A stretch of DNA of 64,000 bases. Origin: Shewanella woodyi ATCC 51908. Its GTDB lineage: Bacteria > Pseudomonadota > Gammaproteobacteria > Enterobacterales > Shewanellaceae. This document shows positions 27,486 through 36,220 of the stretch, in pieces (the stretch's first letter is position 1; every line of letters starts with the position of its first letter). The notes under the pieces are model-generated. The model was not told where the DNA came from. It saw only the letters and a program-made list of their open reading frames with translations, and made no database searches. Made by a program: the position numbers and the translations under genes. The stretch spans positions 5,022,001-5,086,000 of the forward strand of contig NC_010506.1 in NCBI RefSeq assembly GCF_000019525.1, in the 5' to 3' direction.

Positions 27486-28292
27486 TCAGTCAGCTTTTTT
27501 AGCTAATTTTATCAGTACTCTACTAGCAGCAATAAAACCGAAAGTACCTGTAACAACGGTCACCGCACCAAAACCAGAAGCACAATCCATGCGCATACTT
27601 CCTTCAGCATCGGCTTTAGTGTTACATACACTGCCATCCGCCTGAGGGTAAACCAGTTGCTCAGTTGAAAACACCGCTTCAATGCTAAAACGTCGCTGTA
27701 GATTTTTAGAAAAATTATACTCACGTCTTAATATATTACGCACTTTTGCCAACAAAGGATCTTGGTAGGTCTTAGCAAGATCAGTGATCTGTATTTGAGT
27801 CGGGTCAACCTGCCCACCAGCTCCTCCAACGGTAACAATAGGCAGTTTCTGCCGCTTACACCAAGCGATCAAAGCCGCCTTAGGTTTGACAGCATCGATA
27901 CAATCGACCACAAAATCTAAGTCCCCTTCCTGTTTTCTACCAATAAAGTAGTCACCTAGATTTTCCGGCGTAATAAAATCTTCAACCTGATTAACCTTAC
28001 AGTCTGGATTGATCTGTAAAATACGCTCAGCCATCACCTCAACTTTAGACTCGCCTATTGTCGTTTTTAGAGCATGGATTTGACGGTTAGTATTTGTCAC
28101 ACAGATGTCATCGAGATCAATCAAGGTGATCTCGCCGATGCCACTTCTGGCTAAAGACTCTGCAACCCAAGTTCCCACACCACCTATGCCAACCACAGCA
28201 ACATGAGATTGAGCAAATCGATTCAGGGCTTTTTGGCCATATAAACGACCAATACCAGCAAAACGATTAATATAGGCTTCAGAAAGCACCAT
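27486..28292 (-). CDS. tcdA: tRNA threonylcarbamoyladenosine dehydratase
   Basis: This E1-like enzyme cyclises t6A to ct6A in tRNA with ATP. The nucleotide-binding loop is VAVVGIGGVGTWVAESLARSG, and DLDDICVTNTNRQ follows, both typical of the ThiF/MoeB/TcdA group. FVVDCIDAVKPKAALIAWC is a TcdA signature. The family start lines up with ATG 28292 (268 residues). In-frame starts up to 28319 exist, including a TTG with GGAG upstream, so the exact start is uncertain. Confidence 0.93.
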   Translation of the reverse strand: MVLSEAYINRFAGIGRLYGQKALNRFAQSHVAVVGIGGVGTWVAESLARSGIGEITLIDLDDICVTNTNRQIHALKTTIGESKVEVMAERILQINPDCKVNQVEDFITPENLGDYFIGRKQEGDLDFVVDCIDAVKPKAALIAWCKRQKLPIVTVGGAGGQVDPTQIQITDLAKTYQDPLLAKVRNILRREYNFSKNLQRRFSIEAVFSTEQLVYPQADGSVCNTKADAEGSMRMDCASGFGAVTVVTGTFGFIAASRVLIKLAKKAD

Positions 28293-28319
28293 CTTTTCCA
28301 ACACAAACTCCAAAAACAA

Positions 28320-29022
28320 TATTCTAACGGCCTAATCACGCCCCACTTTACAGCACGGTGAAAGTCAGCAAACATAAAAGTTGAGCAATTTTATCTTATT
28401 TCAGTCTTAATAACTAAAACTTGTTTTGCCCACACTAAAACACACACATGTTAAGTCATCTTTAAATAACAACTCACTAATAAGCAGTTGAAGATCTTCA
28501 GTTAAGTTTTAATGACTATTAATAAAAACTTTTGTAAATCAGCGTAGTAACCATCACATAAGTTGAACTTATTGTGATTGATATCACAAAGTCCAATCCA
28601 CTATTTATGACAAAATTCAGTCCGATAGCTCGGTGAATTCAGAGTCTATCTGCAATATCGTCGTACTCAATGAGTTACCAACTTTCAAGCTTTACCCAAT
28701 GAGCAATAGCTAAACCATTATTTTATAAAGCTGATACGCAAAAACGTCGCATCACTGCTACAATTTTAGCGATTGCTTATGTAATAAAAATGACACAAAC
28801 CTGCATACTCGGTTTTTAAGTGCTGAATATGAATCTGTCACAAAAACAGGAGCTAAGCGGCTACAGAAGGTAAAAGTTTGATCTAGTCCACAATCTTATT
28901 GACATAAATCTGTAAACTTCGGCCTCATGTTTGTTACAAGGTTGGATGCTTGCAACAAGTCTAAACCATAAATAACCATTAAAAAATGGAGAAGAACTTA
29001 GGTTCTTGGGAGCACGTAAAAC
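28320..29022 (+). other. Long leader/promoter region of the porin pair
   Basis: About 700 bp without a coding gene, between tcdA (minus) and porin 1 (plus). It contains a perfect CRP box at 28573-28588. A small hairpin (AAGAAC-TTAG-GTTCTT, 28992-29007) stands just before the porin ribosome site GGGAG. If transcription starts near the CRP box, the porin mRNA has a 5' leader of about 400 nt, or there is an unannotated small RNA. Confidence 0.5.
28573..28588 (+). promoter_or_regulatory. Perfect CRP binding site
   Basis: TGTGATTGATATCACA matches TGTGA-N6-TCACA exactly. It contains TTGATATCA and so partly resembles an FNR/EtrA half-site pair. It is 435 bp upstream of porin 1 and 281 bp upstream of tcdA. 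In Shewanella, CRP activates many anaerobic respiration genes. Porin control is the more likely role. Confidence 0.7.
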
Positions 29023-30069
29023 ATGAAAAAAACACTAATCTCTGCATCAGTAGCATCTGTACTTACACTGGCTTCATTCGGCGCGCTAGCCGATGGTCCT
29101 AACTTCTATGGTCGTCTAGATCTTTCTGTGACTAACTCTGATAAGAGCAGCACACTTCAAAGTGGTACTAACGGTGCAGAAGTAGGCGAAAGCGGTACAT
29201 ACCTAGAAAACAACTTCTCACACGTGGGTGTTAAGGGCAGCGAAAGCCTAACTAGCAACATCGACGTGATCTACCAGATGGAGTTCCAAGTCGAGAACAC
29301 TTCTGGCTCTGGTGACGTATTTAAGGCTCGTAACACTTTCCTAGGTCTTAAATCTACAGCAGGTACCGTACTTGTTGGTCGTAACGATACAGTATTTAAG
29401 CAAGCTGAAGGTGGCGTAGATATTTTCGGTAACACTAACGCCGATATCGATCGTCTAATTGGTGGCCAAACACGTTCTTCTGACGGTATCTGGTACTACT
29501 CTCCAAAGATCGCTGATTTAGTGACATTAAACGCAACTTACCTGATGGAAGATAACCAGACGGATAAAGCGGGTAACCGAATTGACGAAAACCAATATGC
29601 ACTTAGTGCAACTATCGGTGACAAGAAGCTTAAAGCACAAAACTACTATGTAGCTGCCGCATACAACACTGTAGGCGGTATTGATGCTTACCGTGGTGTT
29701 GCTCAAGTCAAACTTGGTGATTTCAAAATCGGTGGTCTATTCCAGAATACTGAAAGCCAAACAGACTCAGCTCAGGAAGGTAACTCTTACTTCGTAAACG
29801 TGGCATACAACCTAAACGGCGTTAACCTAAAAGCTGAATACGGTAAAGATGAAGCTGGTTTCGGTAAGTACTACAAAAACATCACTGATGTTGAAGGCAC
29901 TGACGTAAACGTTCAGTCAATCACTGTAGGTGCTGACTACAAGGTATCTAAATCAACTATGGTTTACGGTCACTACGCTATGTATGAAGGCGACCACAAA
30001 ACTGCAGCTGGTAAAGTTAACCTAGAAGATGACAACGTATTCACAGTTGGTGTACGTTACAACTTCTAA
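29023..30069 (+). CDS. Gram-negative porin (Omp35-like), copy 1
   Basis: This 348-residue trimeric-porin family protein has a signal peptide ending at ALA (about residue 23). The mature protein begins DGPNFYGRLDLSVTNSD, and the C-terminus VRYNF is the aromatic barrel signal. KARNTFLGLKSTAGTVLVGRNDTVFK is a conserved porin segment. It resembles the major Shewanella porin Omp35/OmpS38. Codon use is of the highly-expressed type (GGT, CGT, AAC). It has a GGGAG ribosome site and its own terminator. Confidence 0.93.
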   Translation: MKKTLISASVASVLTLASFGALADGPNFYGRLDLSVTNSDKSSTLQSGTNGAEVGESGTYLENNFSHVGVKGSESLTSNIDVIYQMEFQVENTSGSGDVFKARNTFLGLKSTAGTVLVGRNDTVFKQAEGGVDIFGNTNADIDRLIGGQTRSSDGIWYYSPKIADLVTLNATYLMEDNQTDKAGNRIDENQYALSATIGDKKLKAQNYYVAAAYNTVGGIDAYRGVAQVKLGDFKIGGLFQNTESQTDSAQEGNSYFVNVAYNLNGVNLKAEYGKDEAGFGKYYKNITDVEGTDVNVQSITVGADYKVSKSTMVYGHYAMYEGDHKTAAGKVNLEDDNVFTVGVRYNF

Positions 30070-30118
30070 TCTTTAATTCAGAAGAACCTATCTAAATGAG
30101 GTTTCTGATATAAGATTT

Positions 30119-30148
30119 AAAGGCGACTTTTAGTCGCCTTTAATTTTT
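30119..30148 (+). terminator. Terminator of porin 1
   Basis: AAAGGCGAC-TTTTA-GTCGCCTTT followed by AATTTTT, 50 bp after the stop. Confidence 0.85.
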
Positions 30149-30473
30149 CAATAAACGCTTAAAAAGCCCAATATAAATGGGTGAATAACCACACATCCCC
30201 TTCACTGTCTTGAGTCAAATTTCACTCATATAAATTATTAACTCTTTCTTAAATTAAAGTATCTCTTTAATAAGTAATACCTTAACTAAAAAATAATACC
30301 TTGGCCTATTATTTGCCTTTATTACTCATGCTCCATGGGGATTATTCCGTATATCATCGATATAAAGCGTAAAAATTCGTTTCATTGATGAGAAAATGAA
30401 AATAATCAACTGAGCAATATGGATGGAGCAAAATAAGAATAATAGTTAACACTCAGTTCAAGGGAATATAGAA
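30149..30473 (+). other. Intergenic region between the porin genes
   Basis: 325 AT-rich bases holding the promoter of porin 2. No CRP-like box equal to that upstream of porin 1 is seen, so the two genes may respond to different conditions. The ribosome site AAGGGAA lies just before ATG 30474. Confidence 0.4.
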
Positions 30474-31502
30474 ATGAACAAGACATTAATCTCTACAACA
30501 CTTGCCTCAATGTTCACATTAACCTCATTCGGTGCGCTAGCCGATGGACCTAACTTCTATGGTCGACTAGACCTTGCAGTGACAAACTCAGATACTGGCG
30601 CGACAACGCAAGAGAAGAAAGATGGCACTGTAATTGAAAACAACTTCTCCCATATCGGTGTAAAAGGCAGTGAAACCTTAACTAAGGGTTTCGATGTTAT
30701 CTACCAGATGGAGTTTCAAGTAGAAAATACCTCAAGCAATAAAGATGTTTTCAAGGCTAGAAATACCTACCTAGGCCTGAAAACAGTAGCGGGAACGTTA
30801 CTTGTTGGTCGTAACGATACGGTATTTAAACAATCTGAAGGTGGTATCGATCTATTTGGTAACTCAAATGCTGATATCGATCGCTTAGTTGGTGGGCAAA
30901 CTCGCTCTGCTGATGGGATATGGTACTACTCGCCAAAAATTGCCAATGCAATATCCATTAATGCGACATACCTGATGGAGGACAACCATCGTGACGCCAA
31001 TGGTAATGTTATTGACGAAACTCAATACGCAATAAGTGCCATTATGGGTGATAAGAAGCTCAAGAACCAAAATTACTATCTGGCAGCCGCATACAATACT
31101 ATCGGTGGAATAGATGCGTATCGGGGTGTTGCTCAAGTCAAACTTGGTGATTTCAAAATCGGTGGTCTATTCCAGAATACTGAAAGCCAAACTGACTCAA
31201 CTCAAGAAGGTAACTCTTACTTCGTAAACGTGGCATACAACCTAAACGGCATCAATCTTAAAGCTGAATACGGTAAGGATGAGGCCGGTTTCGGTAAATA
31301 CTACAAGAACATCACAGCCGACGTCAGGGGAACTGAAATCGATGTACAGGTTATCACCCTTGGTGCTGATTATAAGCTCACTAAATCGACACTGATTTAT
31401 GGCCACTATGCCATGTATGAGGGTGACCATAATACATTAGCGGGTAAAGTGAGCTTAGAAGACGATAACATCTTCACCATAGGTGCACGTTACAACTTCT
31501 GA
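30474..31502 (+). CDS. Gram-negative porin (Omp35-like), copy 2
   Basis: This 342-residue tandem paralogue of the preceding porin keeps the same signal peptide type, the DGPNFYGRLDL start and the ARYNF end. Protein identity is high. Codon choice is less optimised than in copy 1 (more ATA, TCA, AAT), suggesting lower expression. A 126-bp tract (31125-31250) is almost identical at the DNA level to copy 1, which points to gene conversion. Confidence 0.92.
   Translation: MNKTLISTTLASMFTLTSFGALADGPNFYGRLDLAVTNSDTGATTQEKKDGTVIENNFSHIGVKGSETLTKGFDVIYQMEFQVENTSSNKDVFKARNTYLGLKTVAGTLLVGRNDTVFKQSEGGIDLFGNSNADIDRLVGGQTRSADGIWYYSPKIANAISINATYLMEDNHRDANGNVIDETQYAISAIMGDKKLKNQNYYLAAAYNTIGGIDAYRGVAQVKLGDFKIGGLFQNTESQTDSTQEGNSYFVNVAYNLNGINLKAEYGKDEAGFGKYYKNITADVRGTEIDVQVITLGADYKLTKSTLIYGHYAMYEGDHNTLAGKVSLEDDNIFTIGARYNF
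31125..31250 (+). repeat. Near-identical tract shared with porin 1 (29695-29820)
   Basis: By direct comparison the two 126-bp tracts differ at only three positions. Immediately on both sides the genes differ at many third codon positions. This abrupt change is the pattern left by recent gene conversion or by strong codon-level constraint; the former is more likely. Confidence 0.8.
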
Positions 31503-31520
31503 TCCTATTGGCTTAAAGAT

Positions 31521-31546
31521 AAAGCGACCAAATGGTCGCTTTTATG
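31521..31546 (+). terminator. Terminator of porin 2
   Basis: AAAGCGACC-AAAT-GGTCGCTTT followed by TAT, 19 bp after the stop. It is also suited to stopping tpm transcripts from the other side. Confidence 0.75.
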
Positions 31547-31575
31547 CCTGTATAGAAGCTGTCAGATAGGGAAGT

Positions 31576-32247
31576 CTAGCCTCTTCTTTTAAGCTGATAA
31601 ACAGACTCTGTTAGCCAAGGTACCTGCTTATTTACAAAGCGTGGGTTCTCGTTTAACACATCTTCACTGCTAAGGAGCTCAAGCTCAAAATAATCGGCCA
31701 TATTAGCCATTACCCAATCATTAGAAACGGCAAAGGGTGGCCCTTTTAGCGCTTCTTGTGGATAATCCAAAGTAACAAGCAGACCCATACTTTTTGGGGG
31801 TAGTAGCTCAATAAGCTTTTCGACATAGGCTAAACGCATCGACTCTGGCCAAGCAATCAAAGCGGCTCTATCATAAAAGGCATCCACTCCAGATAGCTCT
31901 TCGGGCGTTAAAGAGAAAAGATCTCCTTGATACAGTGTAATGTCGCTGGCATCAAATCGATTAAGCTCACTAATGGATTCTTTAGCGGGGGTCATCAAGT
32001 GGGGTAAACTGTTCTCAGCAAAAAACTGCTCTACAGCTGTTTGATTGAGCTCACACCCCACTACTTTATGGCCTAACTCAGCCAGATAGCAAAGATCCAA
32101 ACTTTTACCGCATAGTGGAACAAATACCTGACTATTCGGCGCTAAATCAAGCGCGGGCCAGTATTTAATCAGCAAAGGATTCACTTCATTTAAATGAAAG
32201 CCTATCTGTTCTGCATTCCACTTACTGTGCCAAAAATCGGGTTCCAT
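31576..32247 (-). CDS. tpm: Thiopurine S-methyltransferase
   Basis: This 223-residue SAM-dependent enzyme begins with [20 protein letters not shown], the typical bacterial TPMT start. The SAM loop is [20 protein letters not shown], and [10 protein letters not shown] follows. In bacteria TPMT methylates thiols and detoxifies selenium and tellurium oxyanions. It appears to be a single-gene unit. Confidence 0.95.
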   Translation of the reverse strand: MEPDFWHSKWNAEQIGFHLNEVNPLLIKYWPALDLAPNSQVFVPLCGKSLDLCYLAELGHKVVGCELNQTAVEQFFAENSLPHLMTPAKESISELNRFDASDITLYQGDLFSLTPEELSGVDAFYDRAALIAWPESMRLAYVEKLIELLPPKSMGLLVTLDYPQEALKGPPFAVSNDWVMANMADYFELELLSSEDVLNENPRFVNKQVPWLTESVYQLKRRG

Positions 32248-32389
32248 ACATCTGTCCTATTCAAGTATCCTAGAGAAAGCGTCTCGCTGACTCAGCTTAT
32301 ATCCCGCTACTCTATAGGAACAGATCTTGGAAGCAAAGTGCTTCTCTACTGATTAGCGCTCTCCCTGATTATCAACTTGCCTAAAGCTG

Positions 32390-32734
32390 TTACTCGATAG
32401 CTAACACTTTTTGTGTTTTCCTCAGCCAAACACAGTTCTCACAGCCACAATTTCTTCTAGAGAGATGATGTGGTGTCAGGCTCGAATCGATAAAGTCGAC
32501 AGCAATCAGAAGTTGCTGTTTAAGCTCAGCAACCGACTTTTCCTCAACTGCAACTAACTCATCGTTGTGATTCATCCACACACATTCCATCCCCTGATGG
32601 CAATTAAGACACTGCTCATCACTGGTATTAAAAAAACCTGCGTGGGGGCAAAACTTCAACTCCATAGATTGAACAATGCGTTTTCTTGGATAATCAAGTA
32701 GCTCAATTAATAGGGCTTTATCTACTTCAGTCAT
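32390..32734 (-). CDS. Cys-rich conserved hypothetical protein
   Basis: I do not recognise this 114-residue protein. It has a strong ribosome site (AAAGGAGGG) before ATG 32734, so it is real. It carries several cysteines in pairs: CPHAGFF, CLNCHQGMEC and NCGCENC. These may bind zinc or an iron-sulfur cluster. It has no signal peptide or TM helix. It may share a promoter region with nothing else nearby; the next gene on the same strand is 140 bp downstream (tpm). Confidence 0.7.
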   Translation of the reverse strand: MTEVDKALLIELLDYPRKRIVQSMELKFCPHAGFFNTSDEQCLNCHQGMECVWMNHNDELVAVEEKSVAELKQQLLIAVDFIDSSLTPHHLSRRNCGCENCVWLRKTQKVLAIE

Positions 32735-33056
32735 ATGCCCTCCTTTACTTTTAATTCAGAGATCTAACGAAGTATTTATCGTTATATTAGTATCTGACTA
32801 AGAGATTACCTGCCAAAGTTTGTTGCTGAATTGATGTAGGTCAAGGTGTGTTCCGAAAAGGTTCGATAGAGAGGGGTATTTACTCTAACCCTGCAGTTAG
32901 ATTCAGTTTTTACTAGAATATAACTCACGACAAAAATGCGGTTCAAGTATAAAGACTTAGAAAGTGATGGCAGAGTTTTATCGAAAGAGATTGGCATAGA
33001 CTCAGCTTATTGATTTAATGGACTAGCGTCCCTAACACGAGTGTAGATAGTCAAAT
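32735..33056. other. Divergent intergenic region
   Basis: 322 bp between the Cys-rich gene (minus) and the kinase gene (plus). A 63-codon minus-strand frame exists but lacks a ribosome site and protein-like composition. Nothing else is evident. Confidence 0.4.
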
Positions 33057-34928
33057 ATGCCGAACTCCCAACCTCCCGCGAAACAGACTCATTCAACCAC
33101 TCAACCTTCAACAAAGAAACCTGAGCCGCAACTGCAACATTTTTACATATCAGAAGAGCAATCTATCTACCTGCTCAAAGCTAACGATGCCCGTAAACAC
33201 AGAGCCTGGATTCGACTCTGTAAACAGCAACTAGCAAAACTGGGTTATGTCGATCTGGACTTAGTCGGTAAAGGCGCTTACGGCTTTGTCTTTTCCGGTA
33301 TCGATCCCAATGGTGAGGCCCATGTATTTAAGTTCTCACGGGTCACCTTACCTCAGCATGTACAAGACCGTCTCGAAGAGGAGGCCTTCATGCTATCTCA
33401 GGTTAAGCACCCTAACGTGCCTCCAGCAATTAAGTTTGCCCATGGAGGCAAACAGGGGATTTTAGTTATGGCACGCGCCCCCGGCGAAGATCTTGAGCAG
33501 CTATGTTTAAAAAGAGGCGCGCTTCCTGCCCATATGGTGATGAGTATCGCTAGGCAGCTGGCCAATATACTGCAGTATCTGCACCACGGTCGCCCTTTAG
33601 TTCATGGAGATATTAAACCCTCTAATCTGGTTTACGATGTTCAAACAGATCACCTCTCGCTTATAGACTGGGGCTCAGCCGTATTCGCTCAACGCGATGC
33701 AAAGGGGGAGCCCGTTAATGGCAACGTGATGGATCTACTTTCCAGCGACCACCAACACACCAATGCGAGGATGGGTGATGTTTATTTTATCGGAGAGGAG
33801 CAACTTAACGGTGAGCTATCCAGCACTCGATTCGATGAGCAAGGTGCCGCAGCCACTCTGTATGCCATCGCTTCAGGTCAAGCGAGTCGTTTTGGTAGCA
33901 AGGTGATAAAACCCACCAGCATTGGACTGCCAGTAGAGCTGGCTAGAACTCTAGACGGTATGCTTAGCGACAATCCAAAACAGCGACAACTGGCAGGTGA
34001 TTACTTCCTAAAAAGCATGCTCCACAGTCATAGGATGCACCTACCAGCTTTAAATACGCCTCCCTTAGTAGAGGATATTCCTGTTTGGGAGTTGACTCGT
34101 GAACGTGACGTTGAGACCGTTATCTATAGCTCCCGTAAATCTTTCCTTAAAGAGCACACAGGAGAAGATCCCATAGAGAAAATGGACGATCTGCAACTGG
34201 AAAAGTATTACCGCAACTTTATGGCTGGAATGGGAGACACAGAGAAGGGCTTTATTGCTGCCGTAGGCCGATTAAGTCAATACTCTATCGTCGGAGGGTT
34301 AGCGATCCATTGGCAAGAAACCGGGGTGTTTATTGATTCAAACCTAGCGCTTTACAGCCGTGAGGAGCGAGAACCTCTTATCTTAGCCGTGAATAACATG
34401 GTCACCCTTGCCAGAGGGATCAAACGTATAGGGGTGTTTAAAGCCTGCTTTTTTAACGCGCGTGACACCTTGCATTTAGAGCGTGATAATACAGATAAGC
34501 CCTTCTTAATCGACCCCAATCAACAGCTCCCCTTCGAGGTTGGTAGAGTCCCCTCTTTAGAAGATAAATCTCGCCTGCACTCCTATTTTGAAGATGGACG
34601 AGATCCCGATGAAAACCTTGAACTTCCCAGTGAGATCATGACCGAACTGAGTTGGATCAATAAGATCCACCATACAGGGTGTATTATTTTCGAGGTGCTG
34701 CCTAAACATATGAAGGTACACAGTTACTTAAGGCTGCTTAACCCAAGGAAGCAGGCGGCATTCAGAGCCAGTTTGGACAGAATATTGAGTCATGTGGATA
34801 AGATACAGGGCAAAGGTGTCTCAGGCTTTATGAAGCTGCCATACAAGAATACCCGCAGGTTTAGTCATATCGACAGTAAAGAGGAGTGGTTTTACCCAAA
34901 AAACCCCAAAATGGGTACTAAGGGCTAA
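33057..34928 (+). CDS. Atypical serine/threonine protein kinase with large unknown C-terminal domain
   Basis: This 623-residue soluble protein has a kinase-like domain at about residues 60-320. The glycine loop is VGKGAYGFVFSG, the ATP lysine is in HVFKFS, the catalytic loop is HGDIKPSN (His183, Asp185, Lys187), and DWGS (Asp204) replaces the usual DFG. The catalytic Asp and Lys are kept, so activity is plausible. The remaining ~300 residues (from VETVIYSSRKSFLKEH) match nothing I know. Residues 1-30 are Pro/Gln/Thr-rich. No phosphatase or FHA gene is adjacent. Confidence 0.8.
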   Translation: MPNSQPPAKQTHSTTQPSTKKPEPQLQHFYISEEQSIYLLKANDARKHRAWIRLCKQQLAKLGYVDLDLVGKGAYGFVFSGIDPNGEAHVFKFSRVTLPQHVQDRLEEEAFMLSQVKHPNVPPAIKFAHGGKQGILVMARAPGEDLEQLCLKRGALPAHMVMSIARQLANILQYLHHGRPLVHGDIKPSNLVYDVQTDHLSLIDWGSAVFAQRDAKGEPVNGNVMDLLSSDHQHTNARMGDVYFIGEEQLNGELSSTRFDEQGAAATLYAIASGQASRFGSKVIKPTSIGLPVELARTLDGMLSDNPKQRQLAGDYFLKSMLHSHRMHLPALNTPPLVEDIPVWELTRERDVETVIYSSRKSFLKEHTGEDPIEKMDDLQLEKYYRNFMAGMGDTEKGFIAAVGRLSQYSIVGGLAIHWQETGVFIDSNLALYSREEREPLILAVNNMVTLARGIKRIGVFKACFFNARDTLHLERDNTDKPFLIDPNQQLPFEVGRVPSLEDKSRLHSYFEDGRDPDENLELPSEIMTELSWINKIHHTGCIIFEVLPKHMKVHSYLRLLNPRKQAAFRASLDRILSHVDKIQGKGVSGFMKLPYKNTRRFSHIDSKEEWFYPKNPKMGTKG

Positions 34929-34968
34929 CCGTTAAGAGGAAGGTAAACTGGCCTCCCTCTTTTCCAAT

Positions 34969-35532
34969 CTAACTCTTAGGATCTTCTTTGCTATCCTCTT
35001 TATGCTCAACCCTATGTTCATTTGGATCGCGCTTATGCTCAAAATCACCATCAAAAGTATCACCACCTTCGGGATTTTGACTATCTCGCTTAAATGGGTC
35101 ATTCCCAAAAGGACTGCCACCGCGTGAAAAACCACCAGGACCAAAACCGCCCTGAAAACCACCATTAGCTGCCACTTTGACTTGCATACGCTTATAAAGA
35201 AAACCAGCAACAGGGATACGGGTAAATGGCGTCAGCAAGACTAGGCCGATAAAGTCGGTCACAAAACCTGGGATCAAAAGCAGTAATCCGGCCACAGCCA
35301 ACATCATACCTTCAACAATCTCCTGACCTGGCGCTTCGCCACGAGCCAGTTTTTGCTGAACCTGCATCAAGGTGCTAATTCCTTGACTGCGAACTAACGA
35401 TACACCAACAATCGCTGTGAAAAAAACCAAACCAACAGTGGTCCAGCTACCTAAAGACTCACCAACTTTAATGAGAACATTGAGTTCAACTACAGGAACC
35501 AAAATAAAGATGACTATAAAAACAAAAAACAC
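34969..35532 (-). CDS. fxsA: FxsA family membrane protein
   Basis: This 187-residue inner-membrane protein has the FxsA core: TM segments around 1-20, 25-45 and 75-105, VPVVELNVLIKVGESLGSW and LLLIPGFVTDFIGLVLLTP. A Gly/Pro-rich, then charged cytoplasmic tail follows. In E. coli, extra FxsA relieves F-plasmid exclusion of phage T7; its normal role is unknown. The start is GTG 35532 with GAGG just upstream. Confidence 0.9.
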   Translation of the reverse strand: MFFVFIVIFILVPVVELNVLIKVGESLGSWTTVGLVFFTAIVGVSLVRSQGISTLMQVQQKLARGEAPGQEIVEGMMLAVAGLLLLIPGFVTDFIGLVLLTPFTRIPVAGFLYKRMQVKVAANGGFQGGFGPGGFSRGGSPFGNDPFKRDSQNPEGGDTFDGDFEHKRDPNEHRVEHKEDSKEDPKS

Positions 35533-35805
35533 ATCGACCTCACAAAATCTGGCAGAGAAAAAACAATTGTACCCAATATGAAAATTAAATGGGGGTTTAC
35601 GGGTCTATTTTCAAGTAAAGCGTCTCCTTCAGCCCTTTTTCAAGTAATGAAGATAGGGATAAGCTCACTATTTTAGTGATGCATTAATGCAAGGAAATAT
35701 GAAAACGCGTAAAGTAGTTTTCAAATTAGATATGTTAAGTTTAGCGACTTTAGCTTAAACCAGTTTTAACCACGCAAGCTAAAGAACAGATGAGATAACC
35801 ATACT

Positions 35806-36129
35806 ATGCAAGATGAGTTTCTACTGGTCATGACCAGCTGCCCAACCTCTGAACTGGCGACCAAAATTGCTCAGGTGTTAGTGGGGAGTAAGCTGGCTGC
35901 TTGTATACAGGTATCAGCTCCTGTTACCTCAATATATGAGTGGCAAGGAGAGATATGTGAAGAGACAGAATTCAACCTGCAGATAAAATGTTTAGCGCTG
36001 AACTATTCAGAGATAGAGACTCAAATAAAACAGCTGCATCCCTACGAGGTACCAGAAATCATCGCTGTCCCTATCAGTCATGGTTTACCTGACTACCTTA
36101 AGTGGATACATGATGTGAGTAAGAGATAA
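35806..36129 (+). CDS. cutA: CutA divalent-cation tolerance protein
   Basis: This 107-residue trimeric ferredoxin-like protein has LVGSKLAACIQV, YEWQGEICEETEFNLQIK and HPYEVPEIIAVPI, all CutA hallmarks. It lies 91 bp upstream of dsbD, as in E. coli (cutA-dsbD), where the two share an operon. Confidence 0.96.
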   Translation: MQDEFLLVMTSCPTSELATKIAQVLVGSKLAACIQVSAPVTSIYEWQGEICEETEFNLQIKCLALNYSEIETQIKQLHPYEVPEIIAVPISHGLPDYLKWIHDVSKR

Positions 36130-36220
36130 AAGTTAACAGCGAATCTATCATCTTGCCCATTTTAACCGTAACATCTGGGCCAGCCACCGATTTTTGATTG
36201 GATAACAGAACAAGATAAGC

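Noticed and set aside
28899..28930. TTGACA at 28899 as a -35 box for porin 1
   Set aside because: No acceptable -10 hexamer at 16-18 bp; the site cannot be supported.
32806..32997. Minus-strand frame of 63 codons
   Set aside because: No ribosome site and no protein-like composition; lies in a promoter region.
23505..35532. Prophage remnant suggested by SieB-like and FxsA genes
   Set aside because: No integrase, capsid, tail or lysis gene lies near; fxsA is a normal chromosomal gene and the region is otherwise housekeeping.
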